Of a stretch of DNA of 64,000 nucleotides, positions 1-7,192 are shown piece by piece. Positions within the stretch are counted from its first letter, which is position 1; each line of letters starts with the position of its first letter. This DNA is from Azomonas tarimensis (GTDB lineage Bacteria; Pseudomonadota; Gammaproteobacteria; Pseudomonadales; Pseudomonadaceae): contig NZ_JBHRXZ010000029.1 in assembly GCF_042648805.1 (NCBI RefSeq), forward strand, positions 62,001-126,000. The letters run 5' to 3'. Below the pieces are notes generated by a model that had not been told where the DNA came from, did no database searches, and saw nothing but the letters and a program-made list of their open reading frames with translations. A program made the position numbers and the translations under genes.

Positions 1-1
1 G

Positions 2-91
2 CGCCGCGCCTCGGCCGAGCCCGCTGGCAAAACCCTGACCGAGGCTGAGCGTCAGCGCCTCGCCAATCTGCTGGATAACAAAGACTCATGA
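2..91 (+). CDS. ccmH: Cytochrome c maturation protein CcmH, C-terminal end (partial)
   Basis: Only the last 29 codons are in the window, ending in TGA at 89-91, which overlaps the ATG of the next gene. The visible tail is hydrophilic and basic/acidic (it includes LTEAERQRL and LLDNKDS) and has no domain that can be tested by itself. The call rests on position: the next gene is a clear ccmI, and in pseudomonads ccmI directly follows ccmH, the periplasmic thiol-disulfide protein that reduces apocytochrome c for haem attachment. The 3-base overlap implies translational coupling within the ccm operon. Confidence 0.7.
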   Translation, partial: RRASAEPAGKTLTEAERQRLANLLDNKDS

Positions 92-1299
92 TCGATTTCT
101 GGTTCGGAGCCGCCGCCCTGTTGTTGGTGGCCCTGGCGTTTCTCCTGCTGCCCGTGGTGCGCGGTCGTCGCGCACAGACCGAAGAAGACCGTACCGCCCT
201 GAACGTCGCGCTCTATGAAGAGCGCGTGCAGGAATTGTCCGCGCAGCGCGAAGCGGGCAGTCTGGAAACCGGACAATTCGATGTGGCCCGTGCAGAGGCG
301 GCCCGCGAGCTGCTCGATGACACCGAGGGCGGTGAACTCAAGCGGTTCGGTGCGCTGGGTCGTGGATTGCCGCTGATTGCGGCGCTGCTGGTGCCGGTGG
401 CGGGCATTGCGATGTACTGGCATTGGGGAGCGCTGGACCGCGTTCAGCTCGCGCGTGAGTTCTCCACCCAGCCGCAGACCATGCAGGAGATGCTCGCCCG
501 CCTGGAGCGCGCGGTGGAGGTCCAGCCGGACAATGCCGAAGCCTGGTACTTCCTGGGCCGTACATACATGTCCCAGGAGCGGCCGGAGGAGGCTGCCCAG
601 GCGTTCGAGCAGACCGTGCGACTGGCGGGTCGCCAGCCGGATCTGCTCGGGCAGTGGGCCCAGGCCTTGTACTTTGGCGGCGGCCGCCAGTGGACCGAGC
701 AACTGCAGGAGATCACTCGCGAGGCACTGCATGGCGACCGCAACGAAACCACCACCCTCGGATTGATGGGCATTGCCGCCTTCGAGGAGCGCCGTTTTGC
801 CGATGCGATGGAGTACTGGGGGCGACTGGTGGCCCTGCTGCCGGAACAGGACCCCTCGCGCGCCGCCATCCAGGGTGGAATCGAACGGGCCCGTGCGGAA
901 ATGGGCGAAGCGCGAGCGGATGATTCGGACGAAACCGTGGCTACCGAAACCCCGGTACTGGAACTGGAGGTCCAGCTGTCGCTGGCACCGGAAGTCCTGA
1001 AGGAAGTCAGGTCGGATGACACCGTGTTCGTCTTTGCCCGGGGCGCTGCCGGGCCGCCGATGCCGCTGGCGGTCAAGCGCTTGACAGTCGCCGAGCTGCC
1101 GACGACCGTGACCCTGAGTGATCGCGACGCGATGATGCCCGAGCTGCGGCTGTCCAATTTCGACCAGATCCGCCTTGCGGCTCGGATTTCGCGGGCGGGT
1201 GACGCCACGCGTGGGGAATGGCGCGGCGAAAGTGACGCCGTCACGCCGTCTGCCGGCGATACCCTGGAACTGTCCATTGATACAGCGGATACCCCATGA
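88..1299 (+). CDS. ccmI: c-type cytochrome biogenesis protein CcmI
   Basis: CcmI chaperones apocytochrome c to the CcmF/CcmH haem ligation complex at the periplasmic face of the inner membrane. The 403-residue protein has a first membrane helix at about residues 4-25 and a second at about 94-114, with a cytoplasmic loop of charged heptad-like sequence between them. The periplasmic part carries TPR repeats (about 140-270; AWYFLGRTYMSQ followed by AAQAFEQTV) and then a C-terminal beta-rich domain. This is the standard architecture of the pseudomonad protein (CycH). The ATG overlaps the ccmH stop, so it is the distal gene of the ccm operon. The start is set by this overlap and by the immediate membrane helix. 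Confidence 0.93.
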   Translation: MIDFWFGAAALLLVALAFLLLPVVRGRRAQTEEDRTALNVALYEERVQELSAQREAGSLETGQFDVARAEAARELLDDTEGGELKRFGALGRGLPLIAALLVPVAGIAMYWHWGALDRVQLAREFSTQPQTMQEMLARLERAVEVQPDNAEAWYFLGRTYMSQERPEEAAQAFEQTVRLAGRQPDLLGQWAQALYFGGGRQWTEQLQEITREALHGDRNETTTLGLMGIAAFEERRFADAMEYWGRLVALLPEQDPSRAAIQGGIERARAEMGEARADDSDETVATETPVLELEVQLSLAPEVLKEVRSDDTVFVFARGAAGPPMPLAVKRLTVAELPTTVTLSDRDAMMPELRLSNFDQIRLAARISRAGDATRGEWRGESDAVTPSAGDTLELSIDTADTP

Positions 1300-1745
1300 G
1301 GCCGGCCATGGTCATGCTGACCCCTAATCTCCCTGGCCGTGCTGCCCTGCGTGCCGGTGCCATCCTGGCGCTGGCCGCGCTGCTCACTGCCTGTGCCACG
1401 CCACACCGCCCAGCTTATGAACCGGTGCCGGTGCCCGCGCCGGCGCCGGAGAAGGTGCCGCCTGCAAGGCCAGGTCCGGTGATCGCCCCGCCGCCGGTGG
1501 AAAGGCCGCCTGCACCCTCTCGCCCGACGACCCAGCCCAGCCACCCACGGTATGCACCTCCGCCACATGTCGCGGCTCACTGGGACAATACGCTGGGTGT
1601 CTATGTCGTCCCCGGGCGCGATCTCTTCTATCGTGAGCGGCTGTACTACCGTCATCAGAATGGTTGGCTCTGCGCGCCGCACCCGGACGGTCCCTGGGAG
1701 CCCGTCGCGCTGCCGAGCGTACCGCCGGGGTTGCGCAACCGATAA
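1296..1745 (+). CDS. Proline-rich lipoprotein of unknown function
   Basis: A 149-residue protein whose start overlaps the ccmI stop (ATGA). It has a basic N-terminus, a hydrophobic stretch (about residues 20-31) and a lipobox LTAC with Cys33 as the predicted lipidated residue, so it should be an envelope lipoprotein. The mature part begins with about 55 residues rich in proline (repeated PVPAP and PPP runs), likely an extended spacer across the periplasm. It ends in a short domain rich in Tyr, Trp and His (YVVPGRDLFYRERLYYR and GWLCAPHPDGPW), which resembles small periplasmic YXWV-like modules. I do not recognise the family. Overlap with ccmI suggests co-transcription, though not necessarily a role in cytochrome maturation. 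Met5 and Met7 are alternative starts. Confidence 0.72.
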   Translation: MRPAMVMLTPNLPGRAALRAGAILALAALLTACATPHRPAYEPVPVPAPAPEKVPPARPGPVIAPPPVERPPAPSRPTTQPSHPRYAPPPHVAAHWDNTLGVYVVPGRDLFYRERLYYRHQNGWLCAPHPDGPWEPVALPSVPPGLRNR

Positions 1746-1778
1746 TGTCTGCCGAGTTAAAGTCCGCCGTGTTCAGGC

Positions 1779-1816
1779 CGATACATGCGTATCGACAGCT
1801 GGTGAGCGGTCACCAG
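1779..1816. promoter_or_regulatory. Two tandem perfect hairpins upstream of the fliT-like gene
   Basis: Two perfect inverted repeats lie 4 bases apart: CGATAC-ATGC-GTATCG at 1779-1794 and CTGGTGA-GCGG-TCACCAG at 1799-1816. No T-run follows, so they do not look like a simple intrinsic terminator. They sit 44-81 bases upstream of the fliT-like start codon, in the leader or promoter of that gene, and could be operator sites or leader RNA structure. The role is not known. Confidence 0.4.
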
Positions 1817-1859
1817 TGACATCCGTCGCACGGCGGGCTCATCCCCGGAGTGGTAGTCA

Positions 1860-2156
1860 ATGAACACAACTGTCCAACAACTCGTGGAAACCGGCAGTGC
1901 GCTGCGCGACGCGCTGCAGCGCCAGGACTGGACGGCGATTGGCGCGCTGGACCTGCACTGCCGACGGGCCGTGGAAGACGCTATGCGTGAGCCGCTGCGT
2001 GACGAGGAGAGCATGCGCCAGAGCCTCGAGGAGTTGCTCTCGCTGTACAACGAGATGGTTGCCCAGTGCCAGGCCGAGCAGCAGCGCGTCGCCGCTGAGC
2101 TGCTGCACCTGAACCAGTCCCGCCAGGGAGCCAAGGTCTACCAGCTGTTCGGTTGA
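1860..2156 (+). CDS. fliT: FliT/FleP-like protein (flagellar chaperone family)
   Basis: A 98-residue, almost entirely alpha-helical and charged protein. Length, helical pattern (ending in LLHLNQSRQGAKVYQLFG) and position directly upstream of fleQ match the FliT-type protein of pseudomonads, sometimes called FleP. FliT proteins chaperone the filament cap FliD, and in some bacteria modulate the flagellar master regulator; the P. aeruginosa homologue has also been linked to pilus function. A GGAG motif lies about 10 bases before the ATG. In most pseudomonads fliD and fliS stand directly upstream. Here a lipoprotein gene and the ccm operon do, so the gene is detached from its usual cluster. Confidence 0.75.
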   Translation: MNTTVQQLVETGSALRDALQRQDWTAIGALDLHCRRAVEDAMREPLRDEESMRQSLEELLSLYNEMVAQCQAEQQRVAAELLHLNQSRQGAKVYQLFG

Positions 2157-2220
2157 GCAGCGCCGTGATCACTCCGTCTGTCTCCTCGGGGCGTTGTTCG
2201 GCTGGCTCTGACAAGGCCTA

Positions 2221-2260
2221 CGTCATAAAATTGACCCCACTTCCTTTTTGGTCTTAACTA
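2221..2260. repeat. Possible remnant of a transposable-element end
   Basis: The stretch holding CATAAAATTGACCCCAC resembles sequences that I recall next to IS21-type or Y1 (REP-associated) transposase genes in gammaproteobacteria. No transposase remains and I see no matching second end. It lies in the 177-base gap between the fliT-like gene and fleQ. The same bases could be part of the fleQ promoter: TTGACC at 2231-2236 could act as a -35 element, but no good -10 follows. Confidence 0.22.
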
Positions 2261-2333
2261 GGCGGCATTGCCCGTTGCGGTCGTCTTGTTGGCGTGAGCA
2301 AAGGTTCGTTCAGCCTGATTACGGATTGAATAG

Positions 2334-3803
2334 ATGTGGCGTGAAAACAAGATCCTGTTGATCGACGATCATGGCGAGCGGCGCCGGGACATGGCGGTCA
2401 TCCTGACCTTTCTCGGTGAAGAACACCTGGTGTGCTCCAGCGCCGAGTGGCAGCAGGTCGTCGATGGCCTGGCCAGTACCAGCGTGCTGGGCGTATTGCT
2501 CGGCCAGATCGACCGCAACGGCGGTTGTGTCGATCTGGTCAAGCAGCTGAACAAGTGGGACGAAAACCTTCCGCTGCTGTTGCTTGGTGAGAGCGTTCCC
2601 GGCGATTGGCCTGACGATATTCGCCGCAAGGTGCTGGCCAGCCTGGAGATGCCGCCGAGCTACAACAAACTGCTCGATTCCCTGCATCGTGCACAGGTCT
2701 ACCGCGAAGTCTATGACCAGGCGCGCTCGCGTGGTGTCCAGCGTGAGCCCGACCTGTTCCGTAGCCTGGTGGGCACCAGCCGCACCATTCAGCATGTACG
2801 GCAGATGATGCAGCAGGTCGCCGATACCGAGGCCAGCGTGCTCATACTCGGCGAGTCGGGAACGGGCAAGGAGGTGGTGGCGCGCAACCTGCACTATCAC
2901 TCCAAGCGCCGCAGCGGGCCTTTCGTGCCGGTCAATTGTGGTGCCATCCCGGCAGAACTGCTGGAAAGCGAACTGTTCGGCCACGAGAAGGGCGCCTTTA
3001 CCGGTGCCATCACCTCGCGCGCCGGTCGTTTCGAGCTTGCCAATGGCGGGACCCTGTTTCTCGATGAGATCGGCGACATGCCGCTCAACATGCAGGTCAA
3101 GCTGCTACGGGTGTTGCAGGAGCGCACCTTCGAGCGGGTCGGCAGCAATCGCATGCAGGCGGCGGATGTGCGAATCATCGCGGCCACCCACAAAGATCTC
3201 GAGAAGATGATCGAAGAGGGGACCTTTCGCGAGGACCTCTATTATCGTCTCAACGTCTTTCCAATCGACATGCCGCCGCTGCGCGAGCGAGTCGAGGATA
3301 TCCCGCTGCTGATCAACGAGCTCATCTCGCGCATGGAGCACGAGAAACGTGGTTCGATTCGTTTCAATTCCGCGGCGATCATGTCGCTGTGCAGGCACGA
3401 CTGGCCTGGCAATGTGCGCGAGCTGGCGAACCTGGTCGAACGCATGGCGATCATGCATCCCTATGGCGTGATCGGCGTGATGGAGTTGCCCAAGAAGTTT
3501 CGCCACGTCGACGACGAAGACGAGCGCTACGCCAGCAGCATCCATGAGGAGATGGAAGAGCGTGCCGCGATCGCCGCGCCGGTCTCGAGCCACGAGGCCA
3601 ACGCGCTGCTGCCTGAGGACGGTCTGGACCTCAAGGAGTATCTCGGCAATCTGGAGCAGGCGCTGATCCAGCAGGCACTGGACGATGCCGGGGGTGTGGT
3701 GGCCCGGGCTGCCGAGCGCCTGCGCATCCGTCGCACCACCCTGGTGGAAAAGATGCGCAAGTACGGCATGAACCGCCGGGACGACGACAACGACGGGGAC
3801 TGA
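2334..3803 (+). CDS. fleQ: Flagellar and biofilm master regulator FleQ
   Basis: FleQ is a sigma-54 enhancer-binding protein that activates flagellar genes and, depending on c-di-GMP, represses or activates exopolysaccharide genes. The 489-residue protein has an atypical receiver-like domain (about 1-125), a linker containing LLDSLHRAQVYRE, an AAA+ domain with Walker A GESGTGKE and the sigma-54 contact loop GAFTGA (about 145-385), and a C-terminal Fis-type HTH (ARAAERLRIRRTTLVEKMRK). The N-terminus MWREN matches the known FleQ start, so the ATG at 2334 is chosen although the ribosome site is weak. Normally fleS and fleR follow in the same direction; here a convergent folE does, 25 bases away. 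The two-component partner genes must be elsewhere or missing. Confidence 0.95.
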   Translation: MWRENKILLIDDHGERRRDMAVILTFLGEEHLVCSSAEWQQVVDGLASTSVLGVLLGQIDRNGGCVDLVKQLNKWDENLPLLLLGESVPGDWPDDIRRKVLASLEMPPSYNKLLDSLHRAQVYREVYDQARSRGVQREPDLFRSLVGTSRTIQHVRQMMQQVADTEASVLILGESGTGKEVVARNLHYHSKRRSGPFVPVNCGAIPAELLESELFGHEKGAFTGAITSRAGRFELANGGTLFLDEIGDMPLNMQVKLLRVLQERTFERVGSNRMQAADVRIIAATHKDLEKMIEEGTFREDLYYRLNVFPIDMPPLRERVEDIPLLINELISRMEHEKRGSIRFNSAAIMSLCRHDWPGNVRELANLVERMAIMHPYGVIGVMELPKKFRHVDDEDERYASSIHEEMEERAAIAAPVSSHEANALLPEDGLDLKEYLGNLEQALIQQALDDAGGVVARAAERLRIRRTTLVEKMRKYGMNRRDDDNDGD

Positions 3804-3828
3804 TCCGGCCCCGTCGCGGCCTGTTGCC

Positions 3829-4374
3829 TCAGCGCACCAGGCCGAGGAATTCGCTGCGGGTCGCGGGGTTGTCGCGGAACTGGCCCAGCATGACCGAGGT
3901 GACCATCGATGAGTTCTGCTTTTCTACTCCCCGCATCATCATGCACATGTGCTGGGCCTCGATCACCACGGCGACCCCGGCAGCACCGGTGACCTGCTGA
4001 ACCGCGTCGGCGATCTCCCGGGTCAGGTTTTCCTGGATCTGCAAGCGGCGAGCATACATCTCGACGATCCGTGCGACCTTCGACAGACCGAGCACCTTGC
4101 CGGCCGGCAGGTAGGCCACGTGCGCCTTGCCGATGAAGGGCAGCATGTGGTGTTCGCACAGCGAATACAGCTCGATGTTTTTAACCAGCACCATCTCGCT
4201 GTTGTCGGAGCTGAACAAGGCACCGTTGGTCACTTCTTCGAGGGTCTGATCGTATCCCTTGCAGAGATACTGCATGGCTTTGGCCGCACGCTTGGGGGTG
4301 TCAAGCAGCCCCTCGCGGCCAACGTCCTCGCCGAGCTGCTCGAGGATCGCAGTGTAGTGTTGTTCGAGGGACAT
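3829..4374 (-). CDS. folE: GTP cyclohydrolase I
   Basis: The enzyme converts GTP to 7,8-dihydroneopterin triphosphate, the first step of tetrahydrofolate (and pterin) synthesis, in the cytoplasm as a homodecamer. The protein has the zinc-binding LCEHHMLPF motif, the conserved GLSKVARIV segment and the CMMMRGVEK motif with the third zinc ligand. I chose the inner ATG at 4374 (MSLEQHY; 181 residues), because 181 is the usual length of the pseudomonad enzyme and GGACT lies just upstream; the frame stays open back to 4443. It converges on fleQ and is followed upstream by the Smr gene on the same strand, as around the P. aeruginosa paralogue next to prmB and aroC. Confidence 0.95.
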   Translation of the reverse strand: MSLEQHYTAILEQLGEDVGREGLLDTPKRAAKAMQYLCKGYDQTLEEVTNGALFSSDNSEMVLVKNIELYSLCEHHMLPFIGKAHVAYLPAGKVLGLSKVARIVEMYARRLQIQENLTREIADAVQQVTGAAGVAVVIEAQHMCMMMRGVEKQNSSMVTSVMLGQFRDNPATRSEFLGLVR

Positions 4375-4461
4375 GTAGGGAGTCCTGTCAATGTGCCGGT
4401 AATTGCGAGCGAGAAGGGTAGGGTCACTGCGCTTCTCTGGCAAGCCTCATCCGCACGGGCG

Positions 4462-5022
4462 CTACTCTTCGCGCCCTTCGAGCATGGTGCGCTTGAGCAT
4501 CACGTAGAGCGCCCCGGTTCCGCCGTGGCGGGGTTGGCATGAGCTGAAACTGAGCACCTGGGGGTGCTGGCGCAGCCAGGTATTGACGTGACTCTTGATC
4601 AGGGGGCGCTTGCCATCGAGGCGCGCCGCCTTGCCGTGGGTCACCCGAACGCAGCGGATTTCGTACTTCGCCGCTTCGGCGAGAAAATCCCATAGTGTCT
4701 CGCGGGCACGCTCGACGGTCATCCCATGCAGGTCGAGACTGCCCTCAAAGGATATCTGGCCCGCCTTGAGCTTGCGCATCTGACTGTCCTGCACGCCATC
4801 ACGCGCCCAGTAGAGTTCATCCTCGGCGCCCACATCGATCACGAACTGATCGGATAATCCGTCGATACGGGTCTGCTCAACCCGGGTGGTGGCATTCGCC
4901 CGCCGTCCCGCCAGGCGCTGGTTGTCCTGGCGTGGCTTTCCCGTGTCGGCGCGTTCGGTGCGGATGGGCTTGATGCCCGCGGTCGCGGCCTTGAACAGGG
5001 AAAAATCATCGTCGTCTTGCAT
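4462..5022 (-). CDS. Smr-domain protein (SmrA/YdaL-like putative nuclease)
   Basis: A 186-residue protein with a variable N-terminal half and a C-terminal Smr domain (about residues 95-180). The three conserved Smr motifs are visible: LDLHGMTVERA, VTHGKAA and GGTGALYVMLK. Smr domains are found in MutS2 and in stand-alone proteins, and several have nicking or RNA-cleaving endonuclease activity; the cellular substrate of this stand-alone class is not settled. It is on the same strand as folE, 87 bases upstream of it, so the two are probably co-transcribed. Confidence 0.85.
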   Translation of the reverse strand: MQDDDDFSLFKAATAGIKPIRTERADTGKPRQDNQRLAGRRANATTRVEQTRIDGLSDQFVIDVGAEDELYWARDGVQDSQMRKLKAGQISFEGSLDLHGMTVERARETLWDFLAEAAKYEIRCVRVTHGKAARLDGKRPLIKSHVNTWLRQHPQVLSFSSCQPRHGGTGALYVMLKRTMLEGREE

Positions 5023-5059
5023 GCTGCCTCCGGCCGTGAGGACGGCAGTTTAGCAAGGA

Positions 5060-5380
5060 TCAGTTGCGCTTTTTCATCAGGTGCGGAGACATGCTGAGCC
5101 TGTTGGGCTGGCGCTGGATGCGCCGACAGCGACGCCAGCAGAGGCGTCCCACCCAGGCCAGCAGAAGGCCTGCCACCAGCATGACGATGCCGCCGTCGCG
5201 TTCGGCGCCGAATTCGCCCAGTGCGGCGCCCTGTCCCAGCAGTACCAAGGCGCCGACGAGCGCAAGCAGGACGCCGGCAAGCAGCATCAGCACACCAAGC
5301 AGGACGCCCAGCCGCAGTCGCCAGTTCTTGCGTTCCCGGTTGCGAAGACGACGGGCGTCGAAGCCCTCGGAAGATTTCAT
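5060..5380 (-). CDS. Small two-helix membrane protein, unknown function
   Basis: A 106-residue protein with a strongly basic N-terminus (about residues 9-23), a long hydrophobic helix (about 24-50), a short loop containing EFGAERDGG, a second helix (about 64-80) and a basic, arginine-rich tail. The charge pattern predicts both ends in the cytoplasm. I do not recognise the family. It lies between the Smr gene (37 bases downstream) and the isochorismatase-like gene on the same strand, where pseudomonads also have a short hypothetical gene. Confidence 0.65.
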   Translation of the reverse strand: MKSSEGFDARRLRNRERKNWRLRLGVLLGVLMLLAGVLLALVGALVLLGQGAALGEFGAERDGGIVMLVAGLLLAWVGRLCWRRCRRIQRQPNRLSMSPHLMKKRN

Positions 5381-5482
5381 ACCGGTTACCTCGCGATGAT
5401 CTCGGGCTTGACCGGGCCGGCGGCGGTCGTGCCTGGTGAAGCCGTCATTGGCGAGTGTGCGTCTGCCGCAGGCCTGCGCCTG

Positions 5483-6076
5483 TCAGCGTACCGCGTTGGT
5501 GTCGGTGACGCAGGCGGCGAAGTTGTCGGCGAGTATCGCCATTTCAATGCGGTGGACTTCATCCGCGGCAAGGGTGCCACCTTCGAAGGGAAGGTCGCGC
5601 GTGGCGCAGGCGCGGTCCACCAGGGTACAACGGTAACCATAGTCCTTCGCCGCGCGAACCGTGGTGCTGATGCTCGAGTGGGTCATGAACCCGCAAACGA
5701 TCAGGTCGAGGCGGCCTAGGGCCTGCAGCTGGTCGTGCAGGTCGGTACCGGCGAAGGCATTCGGCAGTCGCTTGCCAATCACGATCTCTCCAGGCCGGGG
5801 TGCTGCTTCAGGCATGATCTGGCCTCGCTGGCCCTGGGGGTCGAACAGGCCGCCAGTGATGCCCAGGTGGTGGACGTGCACGACAGGCGCTCCGACCTGG
5901 CGAGCCGACTCCAGCAACGCCGCGATTTCATCGAGCGAAGCCGCCAGTCCTGGCAGTTCGAGTACCCCGCCCCGGTATTCCTCTTGAACGTCGATGATCA
6001 GCAGCGTGGCGTTCGCCAGATGTGCCGGTGCGTAGGCTCGGCCGCTGAGCTGAAGCATGGTCTGTGGCTGGGACAT
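5483..6076 (-). CDS. Isochorismatase-fold hydrolase lacking the usual catalytic cysteine
   Basis: A 197-residue protein of the isochorismatase/cysteine hydrolase superfamily. Asp29 (in LLIIDVQEEY) and Lys102 (in VIGKRLPNAF) fit the Asp-Lys part of the Asp-Lys-Cys triad. At the nucleophile position, where most amidases have Cys in a GxxTxxCV motif, this protein reads GFMTHSSIS, placing Ser135 there. It may therefore be an isochorismatase-like enzyme that needs no cysteine nucleophile, or an enzyme with altered chemistry; the substrate cannot be deduced. GGAG precedes the ATG at a good distance. It is divergent from prmB. Confidence 0.82.
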   Translation of the reverse strand: MSQPQTMLQLSGRAYAPAHLANATLLIIDVQEEYRGGVLELPGLAASLDEIAALLESARQVGAPVVHVHHLGITGGLFDPQGQRGQIMPEAAPRPGEIVIGKRLPNAFAGTDLHDQLQALGRLDLIVCGFMTHSSISTTVRAAKDYGYRCTLVDRACATRDLPFEGGTLAADEVHRIEMAILADNFAACVTDTNAVR

Positions 6077-6194
6077 TACTCGCTCCTTGATGCGTTACGG
6101 GGGCTGATTGTGGCTCCACTTTGTCGGCTTGTGAACCTTCCAGAGCGTTCCCGTGCATCCGTGTGCTTGGACCGCGCAGGAAAGCTGGCGATTC

Positions 6195-6213
6195 ATCGGC
6201 TAGACTTGCCGAT
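6195..6213 (+). promoter_or_regulatory. Possible prmB promoter with inverted repeat
   Basis: A TAGACT hexamer at 6201-6206 lies in the loop of a perfect 6-base inverted repeat (ATCGGC at 6195-6200, GCCGAT at 6208-6213), 20 bases before the prmB start codon. No convincing -35 element is present, so this is a tentative -10 with possible operator symmetry. Confidence 0.3.
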
Positions 6214-6232
6214 TTTCGCCGGAGCGACCGCC

Positions 6233-7192
6233 TTGATCTCCTCTGATTCTCGATTGCGTACCTTGCGTGACTACATCCGCTGGGCTGTAAGCCGCTTCGA
6301 GGCCGAACAGCTGTTTTTCGGCCATGGCACCGACAATGCCTGGGACGACGCCCGACAACTGGTGCTCGGCGCGCTGCACCTGCCCTGGGAGATTGCCGAC
6401 AGCTATCTGGATTGCCGTCTCGAAACGGACGAATGCGAGCATCTGCAGGAGCTGCTGCGACGGCGTATCGAGGAGCGCGTGCCGACGGCCTACCTGATCG
6501 GCCAGGCGTGGTTCTGTGGTCTGCCGTTCCTGGTGGACGAGCGGGTACTGATTCCGCGCTCGCCCTTCGCCGAATTGATCGGCCATCGCTTCGATCCCTG
6601 GCTTCCCGTCAGACCCAGGCGAATCCTGGATCTGTGCACCGGCTCGGGCTGCATCGGTATCGCCAGCGCCTACCGTTTCGAGAACGCCGAGGTGCTGTTG
6701 GCCGATATTTCCTTCGATGCGCTGGAAGTGGCCAATCACAACATCGAGCAGCATGGGCTTGAAGAGCGTGTGCATACCGTGCAGAGCGATGGTTTCGACG
6801 GTCTGCCGGGCCAGCGTTTCGACCTGATCCTGTGCAATCCGCCTTACGTGGATGCCGAGGATTTTGCCGACATGCCGGGCGAATTCGTGCATGAGCCGGC
6901 CATCGCGCTGGCCTGTGGCGACGACGGGCTTGACCTGGTCCGCAGAATCCTGGCCGAGGCGGCCGACCACCTGACCGAACAGGGCCTGCTGTTCGTCGAG
7001 GTAGGCAATAGCCAGGTACATGTCGAGGCGCTGTATCCGGAAGTGGATTTTACCTGGATGGCCTTCAGCGAAGGCGGGCACGGGGTATTCCTGCTCGGCG
7101 CCGCCCAGTGCCGGCAGCATCAGGCATTGTTTGCCTCGCGGGTAACGCCGGACGGGGCGGAGGCCTCAGCGGGTGGCGATCCAGATCAGTAA
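6233..7192 (+). CDS. prmB: Ribosomal protein L3 glutamine N5-methyltransferase
   Basis: PrmB methylates a glutamine of ribosomal protein L3 using S-adenosylmethionine. The 319-residue product has an N-terminal helical domain (LRTLRDYIRWAVSRF), the SAM-binding motif LDLCTGSGCIGIA and the signature NPPYVDAED, which identifies glutamine N5-methyltransferases. The frame is open far upstream, but homology starts just after 6233 and a GGAG site lies 8 bases before the TTG there, so I take TTG 6233 as the start (protein begins MISSDSRLRTL). The 3-prime end overlaps the convergent next gene by 27 bases. aroC lies one gene further on, the pseudomonad prmB-aroC arrangement. Confidence 0.93.
   Translation: MISSDSRLRTLRDYIRWAVSRFEAEQLFFGHGTDNAWDDARQLVLGALHLPWEIADSYLDCRLETDECEHLQELLRRRIEERVPTAYLIGQAWFCGLPFLVDERVLIPRSPFAELIGHRFDPWLPVRPRRILDLCTGSGCIGIASAYRFENAEVLLADISFDALEVANHNIEQHGLEERVHTVQSDGFDGLPGQRFDLILCNPPYVDAEDFADMPGEFVHEPAIALACGDDGLDLVRRILAEAADHLTEQGLLFVEVGNSQVHVEALYPEVDFTWMAFSEGGHGVFLLGAAQCRQHQALFASRVTPDGAEASAGGDPDQ

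Noticed and set aside
2262..2280. GGCATTGCCCGTTGC as a sigma-54 promoter of fleQ
   Set aside because: The GG to GC spacing is one base too long, and fleQ is known to be sigma-70 dependent in pseudomonads.
5735..6232. Long upstream extension of the prmB frame
   Set aside because: It overlaps the divergent isochorismatase-like gene and has no PrmB similarity; TTG 6233 has a ribosome site just before conserved residues.
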